Source: an uncultured Bacillota bacterium (GTDB lineage: Bacteria > Bacillota > Clostridia > Peptostreptococcales > Anaerovoracaceae). From it: a stretch of DNA of 5,079 nucleotides. A program made the translations under genes and the position numbers. Of this stretch, positions 1 to 5,079 are shown piece by piece. The DNA lies in the NCBI GenBank assembly GCA_946631075.1, contig CAMOZS010000132.1, forward strand, positions 1 to 5,079, written 5' to 3'. Every line of letters begins with the position of its first letter. The stretch's first letter is position 1. The notes under the pieces are model-generated. The model had not been told where the DNA came from. It did no database searches and saw only the letters and a list, made by a program, of their open reading frames with translations.

Positions 1-746
1 TGATCGTGGTCGTGGTGGTCATGGTCATGATCATGGTCATGGTGGTGGTCGTGGTCATGGTCATGATCATGGTGGTCATGGTCGTGGTGGTGATGCTCCG
101 CTTCGTGAGCATAAGCTTCTTCCCTGAGCTTGTCCAGCTCTGCGGAAAGGGTCTTCTTCTGTTCCATAGTCTCCAGGATGGCCTTGCCTGAGATCTGGTC
201 CCATGGCGTGGTCACGATGGCCGCGTGATCGTTATACTTTCTCAAAAGCTCGATGCACTTGTCCAGTTTCTGCTGGGAAAGTCCGTCCGTATGGCTGAGA
301 ATGATGGAACTTGCGTGCTCCACCTGGTTCTGGTAAAACTCACCGAAATTGGTCATATAGACTCTGGCTTTCTTGGCATCCACAACGGTGGTGAATCCGT
401 TCAGCTCGATCCGGTCGTTCTTCAGATCCTGTACGGCGATGATCACGTCGCTCAGTTTACCGACGCCGGAGGGCTCGATCAGGATCCGGTCCGGATCGTA
501 AGTGTCGATGACTTCGTTGAGGGCCCGGCCGAAATCTCCGACCAGGGTGCAGCAGATGCAGCCGGAATTCATTTCGTTGATCTGGACTCCGGTATCCTTC
601 AGAAATCCGCTGTCAACGCCGATCTCACCGAATTCGTTCTCGATCAGCACGATCTTCTCATCTTCATATGCTTCTGAGATCAGTTTCCGGATCAGCGTGG
701 TCTTGCCTGCTCCCAGAAATCCCGAAAAAATATCTACTTTTGCCAT
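1..746 (-). CDS. CobW/G3E-family GTPase with His/Asp-rich tract (3' end outside window)
   Basis: Partial protein: 248 residues are visible from the ATG at 746-744. Seen: a Walker A/G1 loop near residues 9-18 (GFLGAGKTTL), the ENEFGE segment (36-41), the family zinc motif CICC (63-66) inside NSGCICCTL, and EPSG (91-94). From residue 218 to the window edge there are 31 residues, all His (19) or Asp (12). G3E GTPases are cytoplasmic metallochaperones or metal-insertion factors for zinc, cobalt or nickel. The His tract is usually a metal-binding loop before a C-terminal CobW_C domain, which would lie beyond base 1. The place of the guanine-specificity NKxD motif is taken by SHTD (151-154). AAGGA lies 9 nt before the ATG, supporting this start. 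Which metal it handles cannot be told. The gene is divergent from sfsA, with operator-like repeats between them. HypB and UreG are alternatives, but CICC and EPSG favour CobW. Confidence 0.93.
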   Translation of the reverse strand, partial: MAKVDIFSGFLGAGKTTLIRKLISEAYEDEKIVLIENEFGEIGVDSGFLKDTGVQINEMNSGCICCTLVGDFGRALNEVIDTYDPDRILIEPSGVGKLSDVIIAVQDLKNDRIELNGFTTVVDAKKARVYMTNFGEFYQNQVEHASSIILSHTDGLSQQKLDKCIELLRKYNDHAAIVTTPWDQISGKAILETMEQKKTLSAELDKLREEAYAHEAEHHHHDHDHHDHDHDHDHHHDHDHDHDHHDHD

Positions 747-751
747 GTTGT

Positions 752-775
752 TCAGTCCTTTCTATATCTTTCCAT
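752..775 (-). CDS. Possible seven-codon leader ORF ahead of the CobW-family gene
   Basis: ATG at 775-773 opens MERYRKD and closes with TGA at 754-752, five nucleotides before the GTPase start. The AAGGA that serves the GTPase gene lies inside this ORF (760-756). The ATG sits only two or three nucleotides from the predicted transcription start, so translation would have to be nearly leaderless. A chance ORF of this size is common, so this is a weak call. If real, its translation would cover and uncover the downstream ribosome binding site. Confidence 0.2.
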   Translation of the reverse strand: MERYRKD

Positions 776-784
776 ACAAAGTAC

Positions 785-814
785 AGTATATCACCTCCTG
801 GCGAGCCCTGTCCA
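785..814 (-). promoter_or_regulatory. Promoter of the CobW-family gene, extended -10
   Basis: On the minus strand, TGGACA (814-809, five of six matches to TTGACA) is separated by 18 bp from TATACT (790-785, five of six matches to TATAAT). The -10 is preceded by TGA, giving the extended form TGnTATACT. Transcription would begin near 777-778, leaving a leader of about 31 nt that carries AAGGA before the ATG at 746. The AGGAGGTGA at 799-791 lies in the promoter spacer, so it is probably not a working ribosome binding site. Inferred from sequence match only. Confidence 0.68.
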
Positions 815-845
815 GAGGCAAAGGACCGGGGAAAAGGCGGCCGCG

Positions 846-862
846 ACTATATACTATATAGT
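846..862. repeat. Perfect 17-bp palindrome, operator candidate
   Basis: ACTATATA, a central C at 854, then TATATAGT: eight-base arms match perfectly around a single-base centre. It lies about 70-85 bp upstream of the predicted start of the CobW-family transcript and is AT-only in its core within GC-rich DNA. Such a compact dyad fits a dimeric repressor or activator site. On the minus strand it also overlaps a possible second -10 (TATATA, 853-848) placed 17 bp from TTGTAC (876-871). The binding protein is unknown. Confidence 0.6.
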
Positions 863-865
863 GTC

Positions 866-908
866 GGGTAGTACAAACGTACCACTCAGGAGTACAAACG
901 TACTACCC
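866..908. repeat. 43-bp inverted repeat holding two 12-bp direct repeats
   Basis: The outer arms GGGTAGTAC (866-874) and GTACTACCC (900-908) are perfect inverted copies. Inside, GTACAAACGTAC occurs identically at 871-882 and 892-903, exactly 21 bp apart, so both copies face the same side of the helix. Each copy is itself a dyad, GTAC-N4-GTAC, and the right copy extends to AGTAC-N4-GTACT. This is the architecture of paired operators. It lies between the two divergent genes and could control either. The regulator is not identified. Confidence 0.75.
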
Positions 909-957
909 TACATAACAGAGTCATATCTTTCTCTGCGGTCTGCTCCCCCATCATCAG

Positions 958-986
958 TTGCCTTCTCCCCCTCCGGCCCATATAAT
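958..986 (+). promoter_or_regulatory. sfsA promoter, -10 placed for a leaderless transcript
   Basis: TTGCCT at 958-963 (four of six to the -35 consensus), a 17-bp spacer, then a perfect TATAAT at 981-986. Only seven bases separate the -10 from the sfsA ATG at 994, so transcription would be expected to start at or within a base or two of the A of the ATG. No Shine-Dalgarno sequence lies between. Position and hexamers are seen; leaderless initiation is inferred. Confidence 0.7.
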
Positions 987-993
987 AGATAGC

Positions 994-1764
994 ATGAAGT
1001 ACGACCACATGATCAAAGCAAGATTCATAGAACGGCAGAACCGGTTCGTTGCCACGGTCTCTTTGCAAAGGCTGGAGCATGCGCCAGGTCGGGACGCCCC
1101 CGTCTCCGTCCACGTGAAGAACACCGGCAGATGCCGGGAGCTTCTGGTCCCCGGAGCCAGGGTCTGGCTGCAGGACCACTCGTCCAGCATGGGCCAGCGC
1201 AAGCTCCGCTATTCCCTGATCAACGTAGAAAAAAAGCTGCCCGATGGCAGCAGCATTCTGATCAATATGGATTCCCAGGCTCCGAATCAGGTAGTCTATG
1301 AGGCCCTTTCCCAGGGCCGGCTCCAGCTGCCGGACGCCTGCGGGAAACTCCAGCTTTTGCAGAGAGAAAAAACTTACGGCAATTCCCGGCTGGACATCTA
1401 TGCCGAATTCGCCGGGGGTGGTGACGGCCCGTCCACCGGCCGGCCCCAGAAAGCCTTCATCGAAGTCAAGGGCGTGACTCTGGAAGATCAGGGTGTGGCC
1501 CGCTTTCCCGACGCTCCGACCGAGCGGGGCATCAAGCACATTCGCGAGCTGGAAGGCCTGGCCGCCGATGGTTTTCTCACCTATATCATTTTCGTAATCC
1601 AGATGAAGGGGATCCGCCGCTTTGAGCCCAACGACGCTACCCACGCCGCCTTCGGAGAGGCCCTGCGTCATGCCGCCCGCAGCGGCGTGCATGTGCTGGC
1701 CCTGGACTGCCTGGTCACCAGCGATTCGCTCAGTCTGGACGCCCCGGTCCCGGTGGATCTGTGA
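994..1764 (+). CDS. sfsA: SfsA family protein (sugar fermentation stimulation protein homologue)
   Basis: A complete 256-residue protein; E. coli SfsA is 234. Family landmarks: RFVATV (17-22), VKNTGRCREL (41-50), NMDSQAPN (91-98), YGNSRLD (128-134), FIEVKGVTL (155-163), FPDAPTERGIKHIREL (171-186) and VIQMKG (201-206). The pattern SRLD...IEVK resembles the D...ExK core of PD-(D/E)xK nuclease folds, with D134, E157 and K159 as candidate residues. SfsA was named for stimulating maltose metabolism in E. coli and has been described as binding DNA; its precise role is unsettled. A Gly-rich stretch at 140-150 accounts for some of the extra length. The ATG at 994 is chosen because MKYDHMIKARFIERQNRF matches the usual family start. 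A TTG at 958 is in frame but lies in the -35 box. There is no Shine-Dalgarno. The gene converges on the histidine kinase with a 39-bp gap. Confidence 0.95.
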   Translation: MKYDHMIKARFIERQNRFVATVSLQRLEHAPGRDAPVSVHVKNTGRCRELLVPGARVWLQDHSSSMGQRKLRYSLINVEKKLPDGSSILINMDSQAPNQVVYEALSQGRLQLPDACGKLQLLQREKTYGNSRLDIYAEFAGGGDGPSTGRPQKAFIEVKGVTLEDQGVARFPDAPTERGIKHIRELEGLAADGFLTYIIFVIQMKGIRRFEPNDATHAAFGEALRHAARSGVHVLALDCLVTSDSLSLDAPVPVDL

Positions 1765-1803
1765 TCCCGGCCGGCAGCAGCTATGCGCCCCGCCGCCCTT
1801 CTC

Positions 1804-3330
1804 TTAACGGAACCTGCAAAGGGCCCGCTGCAGATCCCGGGGGTCGACCGGTTTGGCCACGTGGTCGCTCATGCCCGCATCCTCTGCCGCCCGGATATCC
1901 TCCGCGAAGGCATTGGCGGTCAGGGCGATGATCGGGATGGACGCCTTGCCCGGATCCTCAAGGGCCCGGATCTGCTCAGCCGCTTCATAGCCGCCCATCA
2001 CCGGCATCTGGATATCCATCAGAATGGCGTCATAAGGCGCCCCTTCACCGGCCTCGACTTTTCGAAGAGCCTCCAACCCATTGTCCGCTGTATCATAGAT
2101 GATCCCCATCGCCTCCAGCAGCCTGCCGGCGATCTCCCGGTTGATCTCGATATCCTCCACCAGGAGGACCCGCATACCGGTCAGATCTTTTGCGGCAGCG
2201 GCATCACCGCATTTGCAGAGGGGGCCGTCCGCTGCTTCCGGCGCAGTCGCAGTTTCAAAGGGGAGTTTCACGATAAAGGTCGTCCCCTTGCCGGGGGCTG
2301 TATCCACACTGATCTCGCCGTCCATTCTTTCCACCAGATTCTTGGTTATGGCCATGCCCAGGCCGGTCCCGTGGATCCCGCTGTCCGTCGCCGTCCGCTC
2401 ACGTTCGAAGGCTTCGAAGATCTTTTCCGAAAACTCCTTCGTCATGCCTATGCCTGTATCCCTGACCTGCAGCTGGTAGACCGCCCGGCCGGACTGGTCC
2501 GCAGGCTGCGTTCCATGCCCGTCCGCAGGCTGGGCTCCAGTCCCGGAGACCTGCTTGAGCTCTACCGTGACACTGCCCCCTTCCGGGGTGAACTTCCAGG
2601 CGTTGCTGATCAGATTGAGCAGGATCCGGTTGACCGCCTTGCGGTCGCAGACCACGAACCGGTCGGTCACATCCATTTCCGTCTCGAAACGGATGGACTT
2701 CTCCTCCATTTGATTGCGGAAGAGATCTTCCGACTCAGCCATGATCTCCCCCAGATCCTCAGCCTTTGCAGTAAGCTCCAGCTTGCCGCTTTCGATCCGG
2801 CTCATCTCCAGGATGTCATTGATCAGCTCGAGAAGATAATTACTGGAGCTTTCGATCTTATCGATGTAGCCCCGCATCTGATCCGGGGACGCCCCCTCCT
2901 GCTTGGCCAGGCTGGTGTAGCCGATGACGGCGTTGAGCGGGGTCCGGATATCATGAGACATGTTGGACAGGAAGAAGGTCTTGGCTTCACTGGCTCGCTG
3001 CGCTTCCATCAGCTTATAATGCAGTTCCTCGTGATCGCGGATATGCTGGGCGATCGATCGCATGATCTTCAGGATGACAAAAACAAAAACACTGCCCCCG
3101 AACAGGATCCCCGCGATGATCAGATCAGGCCGGCCAAAAAAGCCGACCGCCAGGTATCCTGCCAGGAACAGAATGAGAAGGATCAGGGGGATCCGCAGGA
3201 GCAGGCCGCTGTCCTCCCACTTGCCGTGGGCCAGGGCAAACTTCTGGAACTGCAAATAGCGCACGATGTTCCATATCATCAGCGCGCTTCCTGCGTAGAT
3301 CAAGATATCGATCAATACTTCCCCTGTCAT
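1804..3330 (-). CDS. Hybrid sensor histidine kinase/response regulator
   Basis: 508 residues. Three hydrophobic segments at about 5-27, 43-65 and 70-90 anchor it in the membrane, with no sizeable extracellular sensor domain. A short coiled region (about 91-117) leads to the HisKA domain with SHDIRTPLNAVIGY (H126 is the phospho-acceptor). The ATPase domain has the N-box NLISNAWKFTP (N243), G1 DTGIGM (291-296) and G2 GTGLGM (321-326). A receiver domain fills 386-508, with E392/D393, phospho-acceptor D439 in LMDIQMP, T471 and K493. No Hpt or DNA-binding output domain is present, so a separate phosphotransfer protein and regulator are expected elsewhere, or the receiver tunes the kinase. A degenerate 8-residue duplication sits at about 263-278, between the N and G1 boxes. 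The ATG at 3330 is the only normal start after an in-frame TGA five codons upstream; its ribosome site is weak (GGGA). It is last in the leftward cluster, 32 bp after the small membrane protein. Its signal is unknown. Confidence 0.95.
   Translation of the reverse strand: MTGEVLIDILIYAGSALMIWNIVRYLQFQKFALAHGKWEDSGLLLRIPLILLILFLAGYLAVGFFGRPDLIIAGILFGGSVFVFVILKIMRSIAQHIRDHEELHYKLMEAQRASEAKTFFLSNMSHDIRTPLNAVIGYTSLAKQEGASPDQMRGYIDKIESSSNYLLELINDILEMSRIESGKLELTAKAEDLGEIMAESEDLFRNQMEEKSIRFETEMDVTDRFVVCDRKAVNRILLNLISNAWKFTPEGGSVTVELKQVSGTGAQPADGHGTQPADQSGRAVYQLQVRDTGIGMTKEFSEKIFEAFERERTATDSGIHGTGLGMAITKNLVERMDGEISVDTAPGKGTTFIVKLPFETATAPEAADGPLCKCGDAAAAKDLTGMRVLLVEDIEINREIAGRLLEAMGIIYDTADNGLEALRKVEAGEGAPYDAILMDIQMPVMGGYEAAEQIRALEDPGKASIPIIALTANAFAEDIRAAEDAGMSDHVAKPVDPRDLQRALCRFR
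2496..2543. repeat. Imperfect 24-bp tandem duplication inside the kinase gene
   Basis: Two adjacent 24-base units (2496-2519 and 2520-2543) agree at 19 of 24 positions. They encode GTGAQPAD and GHGTQPAD in the loop between the N-box and G1 box of the kinase ATPase domain. The period is a multiple of three, so the reading frame is kept. It looks like a slippage duplication in a tolerant surface loop, with no obvious function. Confidence 0.6.
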
Positions 3331-3347
3331 CGTCTTATCCCATCATC

Positions 3348-3363
3348 ATCCGTCAAAACGGAT
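3348..3363 (-). other. Small inverted repeat between the small membrane gene and the kinase gene
   Basis: ATCCGT and ACGGAT are perfect six-base arms around a four-base loop, just after the stop of the small membrane protein and 17 bp before the kinase start. No run of T follows, so it is not a typical intrinsic terminator. It could be an RNA processing or stability element or a weak attenuator that lowers kinase expression; this is inference. A short chance hairpin is also possible. Confidence 0.4.
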
Positions 3364-3476
3364 CATCCCGCCATGGACAGCCCCATCTGCACGCCGCCGA
3401 TCGCCATCAGGATGCAGAACAGGACGAATACTATGAATAGGATCACCCTTTTGGGACTGGAGAAAAATTGCTTCAT
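3363..3476 (-). CDS. Small single-span membrane protein, 37 residues, unknown function
   Basis: ATG at 3476-3474, stop TGA at 3365-3363. The protein begins MKQFFSSPKR, continues with a hydrophobic stretch at about residues 11-29 (VILFIVFVLFCILMAIGGV) and ends MGLSMAG. The basic N-terminus predicts N-in, C-out topology. C21 is not in a lipobox. AAGGGAG precedes the start with its GGAG 8 nt from the ATG, a well-placed ribosome site; an in-frame ATG two codons upstream (3482) is too close to it. The gene fits between the dehydrogenase stop (31-bp gap) and the kinase ATG (32-bp gap) on the same strand, as expected for an operon member. I do not recognise a family. It may be an accessory of the membrane kinase, or the remnant leader of a longer secreted protein. 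Confidence 0.62.
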   Translation of the reverse strand: MKQFFSSPKRVILFIVFVLFCILMAIGGVQMGLSMAG

Positions 3477-3507
3477 GGCCATGGCTCCCTTCTTCTGCAG
3501 CCTTCAC

Positions 3508-4635
3508 CTACAGCGGCGCGACCTTCTTCAGGATCCCGTCGATATCCTCCGCGCTCACCTTGCGCGGATTGGTCCTGGTACAGGCATCCGCCAGAGCCGC
3601 TTCAATGATCGCTTCCTTTTGTTTCATGACATCTTCCGGTGAGATGCCCGCATCCTTCAGGTTCATGGGAATGCCGAAGGACCGCTTCATCCCTTCGATC
3701 TTGCGGGCAAGGCCGGATACAGCCACCCGGTGGTCCGTATAGGGAAGACCGATCAGCTTGGCCATCCTCTGCAGCTTACGGGCGCACAGGGTCTTGTCCC
3801 GGTTCTCCAGGTCCGCGTTGAACCGGATCACCTCCGGCAGAATGATCGCGTTGCTGCGTCCGTGAGAGATATGGAATTTGGCTCCCACCGCGTGGGCGAT
3901 ACTGTGGCAGATGCCGATCCCCGCCGTGTTGAAGGCCATTCCGGCCAGACAGGCCGCGTTGTGGACCTTTTCTCTGGCCAGCAGGTCCTCCCCGTCCATG
4001 ACCGCCATGGGCAGGAACTTCATCAGGAGGGTCACCGCCTTCTCCGACAGAGCGTCCGTAAAATCGTTGGCCTCCGTCGACACATAGGCCTCCAGAGCAT
4101 GGGTCAGAGCGTCCATGCCGGTATCCGCCGTGATCGAGGGCGGCATGGTCTTGACCAGATCCGGATCCAGGATCGCCACCATGGGCTGCAGTTCCTGATC
4201 GATGAGAGGATATTTCACCCCCTCCTTAGCGTTGGTGATGACCGAGAATTTAGTGACTTCGGAGCCGGTCCCGCTTGTGGTCGGGATGGCGAAGCATTCC
4301 TCGATGTTGGCCATCCCCAGCCGGTGTCCGATCACCCGGATGGCCTTGGCCGCATCGATGGCTGAGCCGCCGCCTACAGCGATCATGACCTGGGCCTGAC
4401 ATTCAGCCAGACACTGGATGCCCTCAGACACCACCTCGATCGGAGGATCGGGCACGGTCTTGTCAAATACGCTTACGGTGCAACTGCCGAGGTGCGCTTT
4501 GATTTTATCCACGACACCGGATTTGACCATGAAGGCATCGCAGATAATGATCACCCTTTTCTCCTGTATCTGATCCAGGCGCTCCAGGCAGTTCTCCCCA
4601 AAAAATACATTTGTACTGATATTGAACTCTTTCAT
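3508..4635 (-). CDS. Iron-containing alcohol dehydrogenase, PduQ/EutG-like
   Basis: 375 residues, the usual length for group III iron-dependent alcohol dehydrogenases, cytoplasmic enzymes that interconvert aldehydes and alcohols with NAD(P)H. Seen from the ATG at 4635: the nucleotide-binding VGGGSAIDAAKA (87-98), SGTGSEVT (121-128), and the four expected Fe ligands D175, H179, H244 and H258 with the spacing of FucO-type enzymes. GICHSIAHAVGA (240-251) and HISHGRSNA (255-263) are signature blocks. The opening MKEFNIST and VPDPP resemble proteins annotated as 1-propanol dehydrogenase; the substrate is inferred and no microcompartment genes are in view. A GTG two codons upstream (4641) is also possible. 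Neither start has a properly placed Shine-Dalgarno. The gene lies 23 bp after the aldo/keto reductase stop, so it could be cotranscribed, but an extended -10 sits directly before the ATG. Confidence 0.94.
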   Translation of the reverse strand: MKEFNISTNVFFGENCLERLDQIQEKRVIIICDAFMVKSGVVDKIKAHLGSCTVSVFDKTVPDPPIEVVSEGIQCLAECQAQVMIAVGGGSAIDAAKAIRVIGHRLGMANIEECFAIPTTSGTGSEVTKFSVITNAKEGVKYPLIDQELQPMVAILDPDLVKTMPPSITADTGMDALTHALEAYVSTEANDFTDALSEKAVTLLMKFLPMAVMDGEDLLAREKVHNAACLAGMAFNTAGIGICHSIAHAVGAKFHISHGRSNAIILPEVIRFNADLENRDKTLCARKLQRMAKLIGLPYTDHRVAVSGLARKIEGMKRSFGIPMNLKDAGISPEDVMKQKEAIIEAALADACTRTNPRKVSAEDIDGILKKVAPL

Positions 4636-4641
4636 GGTCAC

Positions 4642-4650
4642 AGTATACCA
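4642..4650 (-). promoter_or_regulatory. Extended -10 element directly before the alcohol dehydrogenase start
   Basis: TGGTATACT on the minus strand matches the extended -10 form TGnTATAAT with one mismatch. Six bases separate it from the ATG at 4635, so the predicted start of transcription falls on or next to the A of the ATG. No convincing -35 is found at 16-18 bp, which extended -10 promoters can tolerate. The core TATACTGT is the same as in the CobW-family promoter. It overlaps the gap after the aldo/keto reductase stop, so it would be an internal promoter. Confidence 0.45.
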
Positions 4651-4658
4651 CAGAAATC

Positions 4659-5079
4659 CTATTCTGCGTCCTCCTTTCGGTTTTTGCCCAGCTTCAGGTA
4701 TTTCCTGGCGACCCCTATGCCGATCTTCATGTAGAAGGGCATCAGGGCCCGGTCCGCTTCTTTCAGCTTCCTGCGGATCTCGATGTGCTGGGGACAGTGC
4801 TTCTCACAGCGTCCGCACCCGCTGCACTGACTTGCAAAGGCTGCCGGATCCCGCAGAGCGATGGCCTGCAGGTAATCCTTCTGTCCCGCTCTCTTTGTTT
4901 CGGTGAACATCCGGTTATAGCAGCGGAAAGTCCCGGGGATATCCACCTTTTGCGGACAGGGCATGCAGTAGCCGCACTCGGTGCATCCCACTTTGGTCGA
5001 GGCAATGATGGCTTCCCTGACCTTGCGGACCAGCTCATGTTCTTCTTCGGTGAAAGCCCCAGCCTTTGCATCGGAAGCG
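4659..5079 (-). CDS. Aldo/keto reductase with C-terminal double 4Fe-4S domain (5' part outside window)
   Basis: The C-terminal 139 residues are visible, ending with TAG at 4661-4659; the reading frame stays open to the right edge. Two cysteine motifs can be read: GCTECGYCMPCPQKVDIPG (Cys at 32, 35, 38 and 41 of the visible part) and CSGCGRCEKHCPQHIEIR (85, 88, 91 and 95). Both look like 4Fe-4S ligands. This arrangement is typical of the C-terminal part of COG1453-type predicted oxidoreductases, which have an aldo/keto reductase barrel in front; the barrel itself is not in the window. The tail (about 111-139) is basic and partly hydrophobic. A heterodisulfide-reductase or LutB-like ferredoxin subunit is the main alternative, but CGYCMPCPQ..DIPG favours the aldo/keto type. 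It is upstream of and probably cotranscribed with the alcohol dehydrogenase. Substrate and electron partner are unknown. Confidence 0.85.
   Translation of the reverse strand, partial: ASDAKAGAFTEEEHELVRKVREAIIASTKVGCTECGYCMPCPQKVDIPGTFRCYNRMFTETKRAGQKDYLQAIALRDPAAFASQCSGCGRCEKHCPQHIEIRRKLKEADRALMPFYMKIGIGVARKYLKLGKNRKEDAE

Noticed and set aside
1..95. CRISPR-like or satellite repeat at the left edge
   Set aside because: The repetition is explained by alternating His and Asp codons in frame with the GTPase gene and has no repeat-spacer layout.
225..677. A 150-codon plus-strand frame opposite the CobW-family gene
   Set aside because: The minus strand encodes the Walker A, CICC and EPSG motifs in one uninterrupted frame; the plus frame has no recognisable domain.
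791..799. AGGAGGTGA on the minus strand as a ribosome binding site
   Set aside because: It falls between the -35 and -10 of the predicted promoter, so it would not be transcribed from it, and no start codon lies at the right distance.
958..993. TTG at 958 as the sfsA start, giving 12 extra residues
   Set aside because: The extra residues (MPSPPPAHIIDS) do not resemble the family N-terminus, there is no ribosome site, and the codon forms the -35 box of a good promoter.
886..1692. A 268-codon open frame on the minus strand opposite sfsA
   Set aside because: sfsA on the plus strand has all family motifs; the antisense frame has none and its 3' end crosses the operator repeats.
3348..3363. Intrinsic terminator between the small membrane gene and the kinase gene
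   Set aside because: The stem is only six base pairs and no T run follows on either strand, so it was kept only as a small inverted repeat.
1783..3642. A 619-codon open frame on the plus strand opposite the kinase gene
   Set aside because: It is longer than the kinase ORF but has no recognisable motifs or ribosome site and runs across two gene ends on the other strand. The minus-strand frame carries every kinase and receiver motif. Long antisense frames are common in GC-rich coding DNA.
3730..4365. A 211-codon plus-strand frame opposite the alcohol dehydrogenase
   Set aside because: It is a shadow of the dehydrogenase, whose metal-binding and nucleotide-binding residues are all on the minus strand.

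Overview
The window comes from a bacterial chromosome, most likely a fairly GC-rich member of the Clostridia (Lachnospiraceae-like). The protein families suggest this: a clostridial-type CobW GTPase with a His/Asp tract, a 256-residue SfsA, a hybrid histidine kinase with the SHDIRTPLNAVIGY block, a short PduQ/EutG-like iron alcohol dehydrogenase, and an aldo/keto reductase with a C-terminal double 4Fe-4S domain. No phage, transposon, CRISPR or RNA gene is visible. Taxonomy is inferred from protein style only.

Layout. Bases 1-746 (minus) encode the N-terminal 248 residues of a CobW/G3E GTPase that runs off the left edge in the middle of a histidine/aspartate tract. Bases 747-993 are a divergent intergenic region. 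It holds an extended -10 promoter for the GTPase gene, a promoter for sfsA, a perfect 17-bp palindrome, and two identical 12-bp operator-like repeats set 21 bp apart inside a 43-bp inverted repeat. sfsA (994-1764, plus) follows. It converges, across 39 bp with no recognisable terminator, on a leftward gene cluster.

The leftward cluster, read from the right edge, is: the C-terminal end of an aldo/keto reductase with two 4Fe-4S motifs (4659-5079), an iron-dependent alcohol dehydrogenase (3508-4635), a 37-residue single-span membrane protein (3363-3476), and a membrane-anchored hybrid histidine kinase/response regulator (1804-3330). Gaps are 23, 31 and 32 bp, so an operon is likely. It would combine two carbonyl/alcohol oxidoreductases with a signalling protein.

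The most interesting signals are regulatory. sfsA and the alcohol dehydrogenase both have a good -10 hexamer ending 6-7 nt before the start ATG and no correctly placed Shine-Dalgarno, so both may be leaderless messages. The third promoter, for the GTPase, has a well-led gene but may expose a seven-codon ORF near its 5' end that contains the gene's Shine-Dalgarno. The small membrane protein between the dehydrogenase and the kinase has a clear ribosome binding site and is easy to miss.
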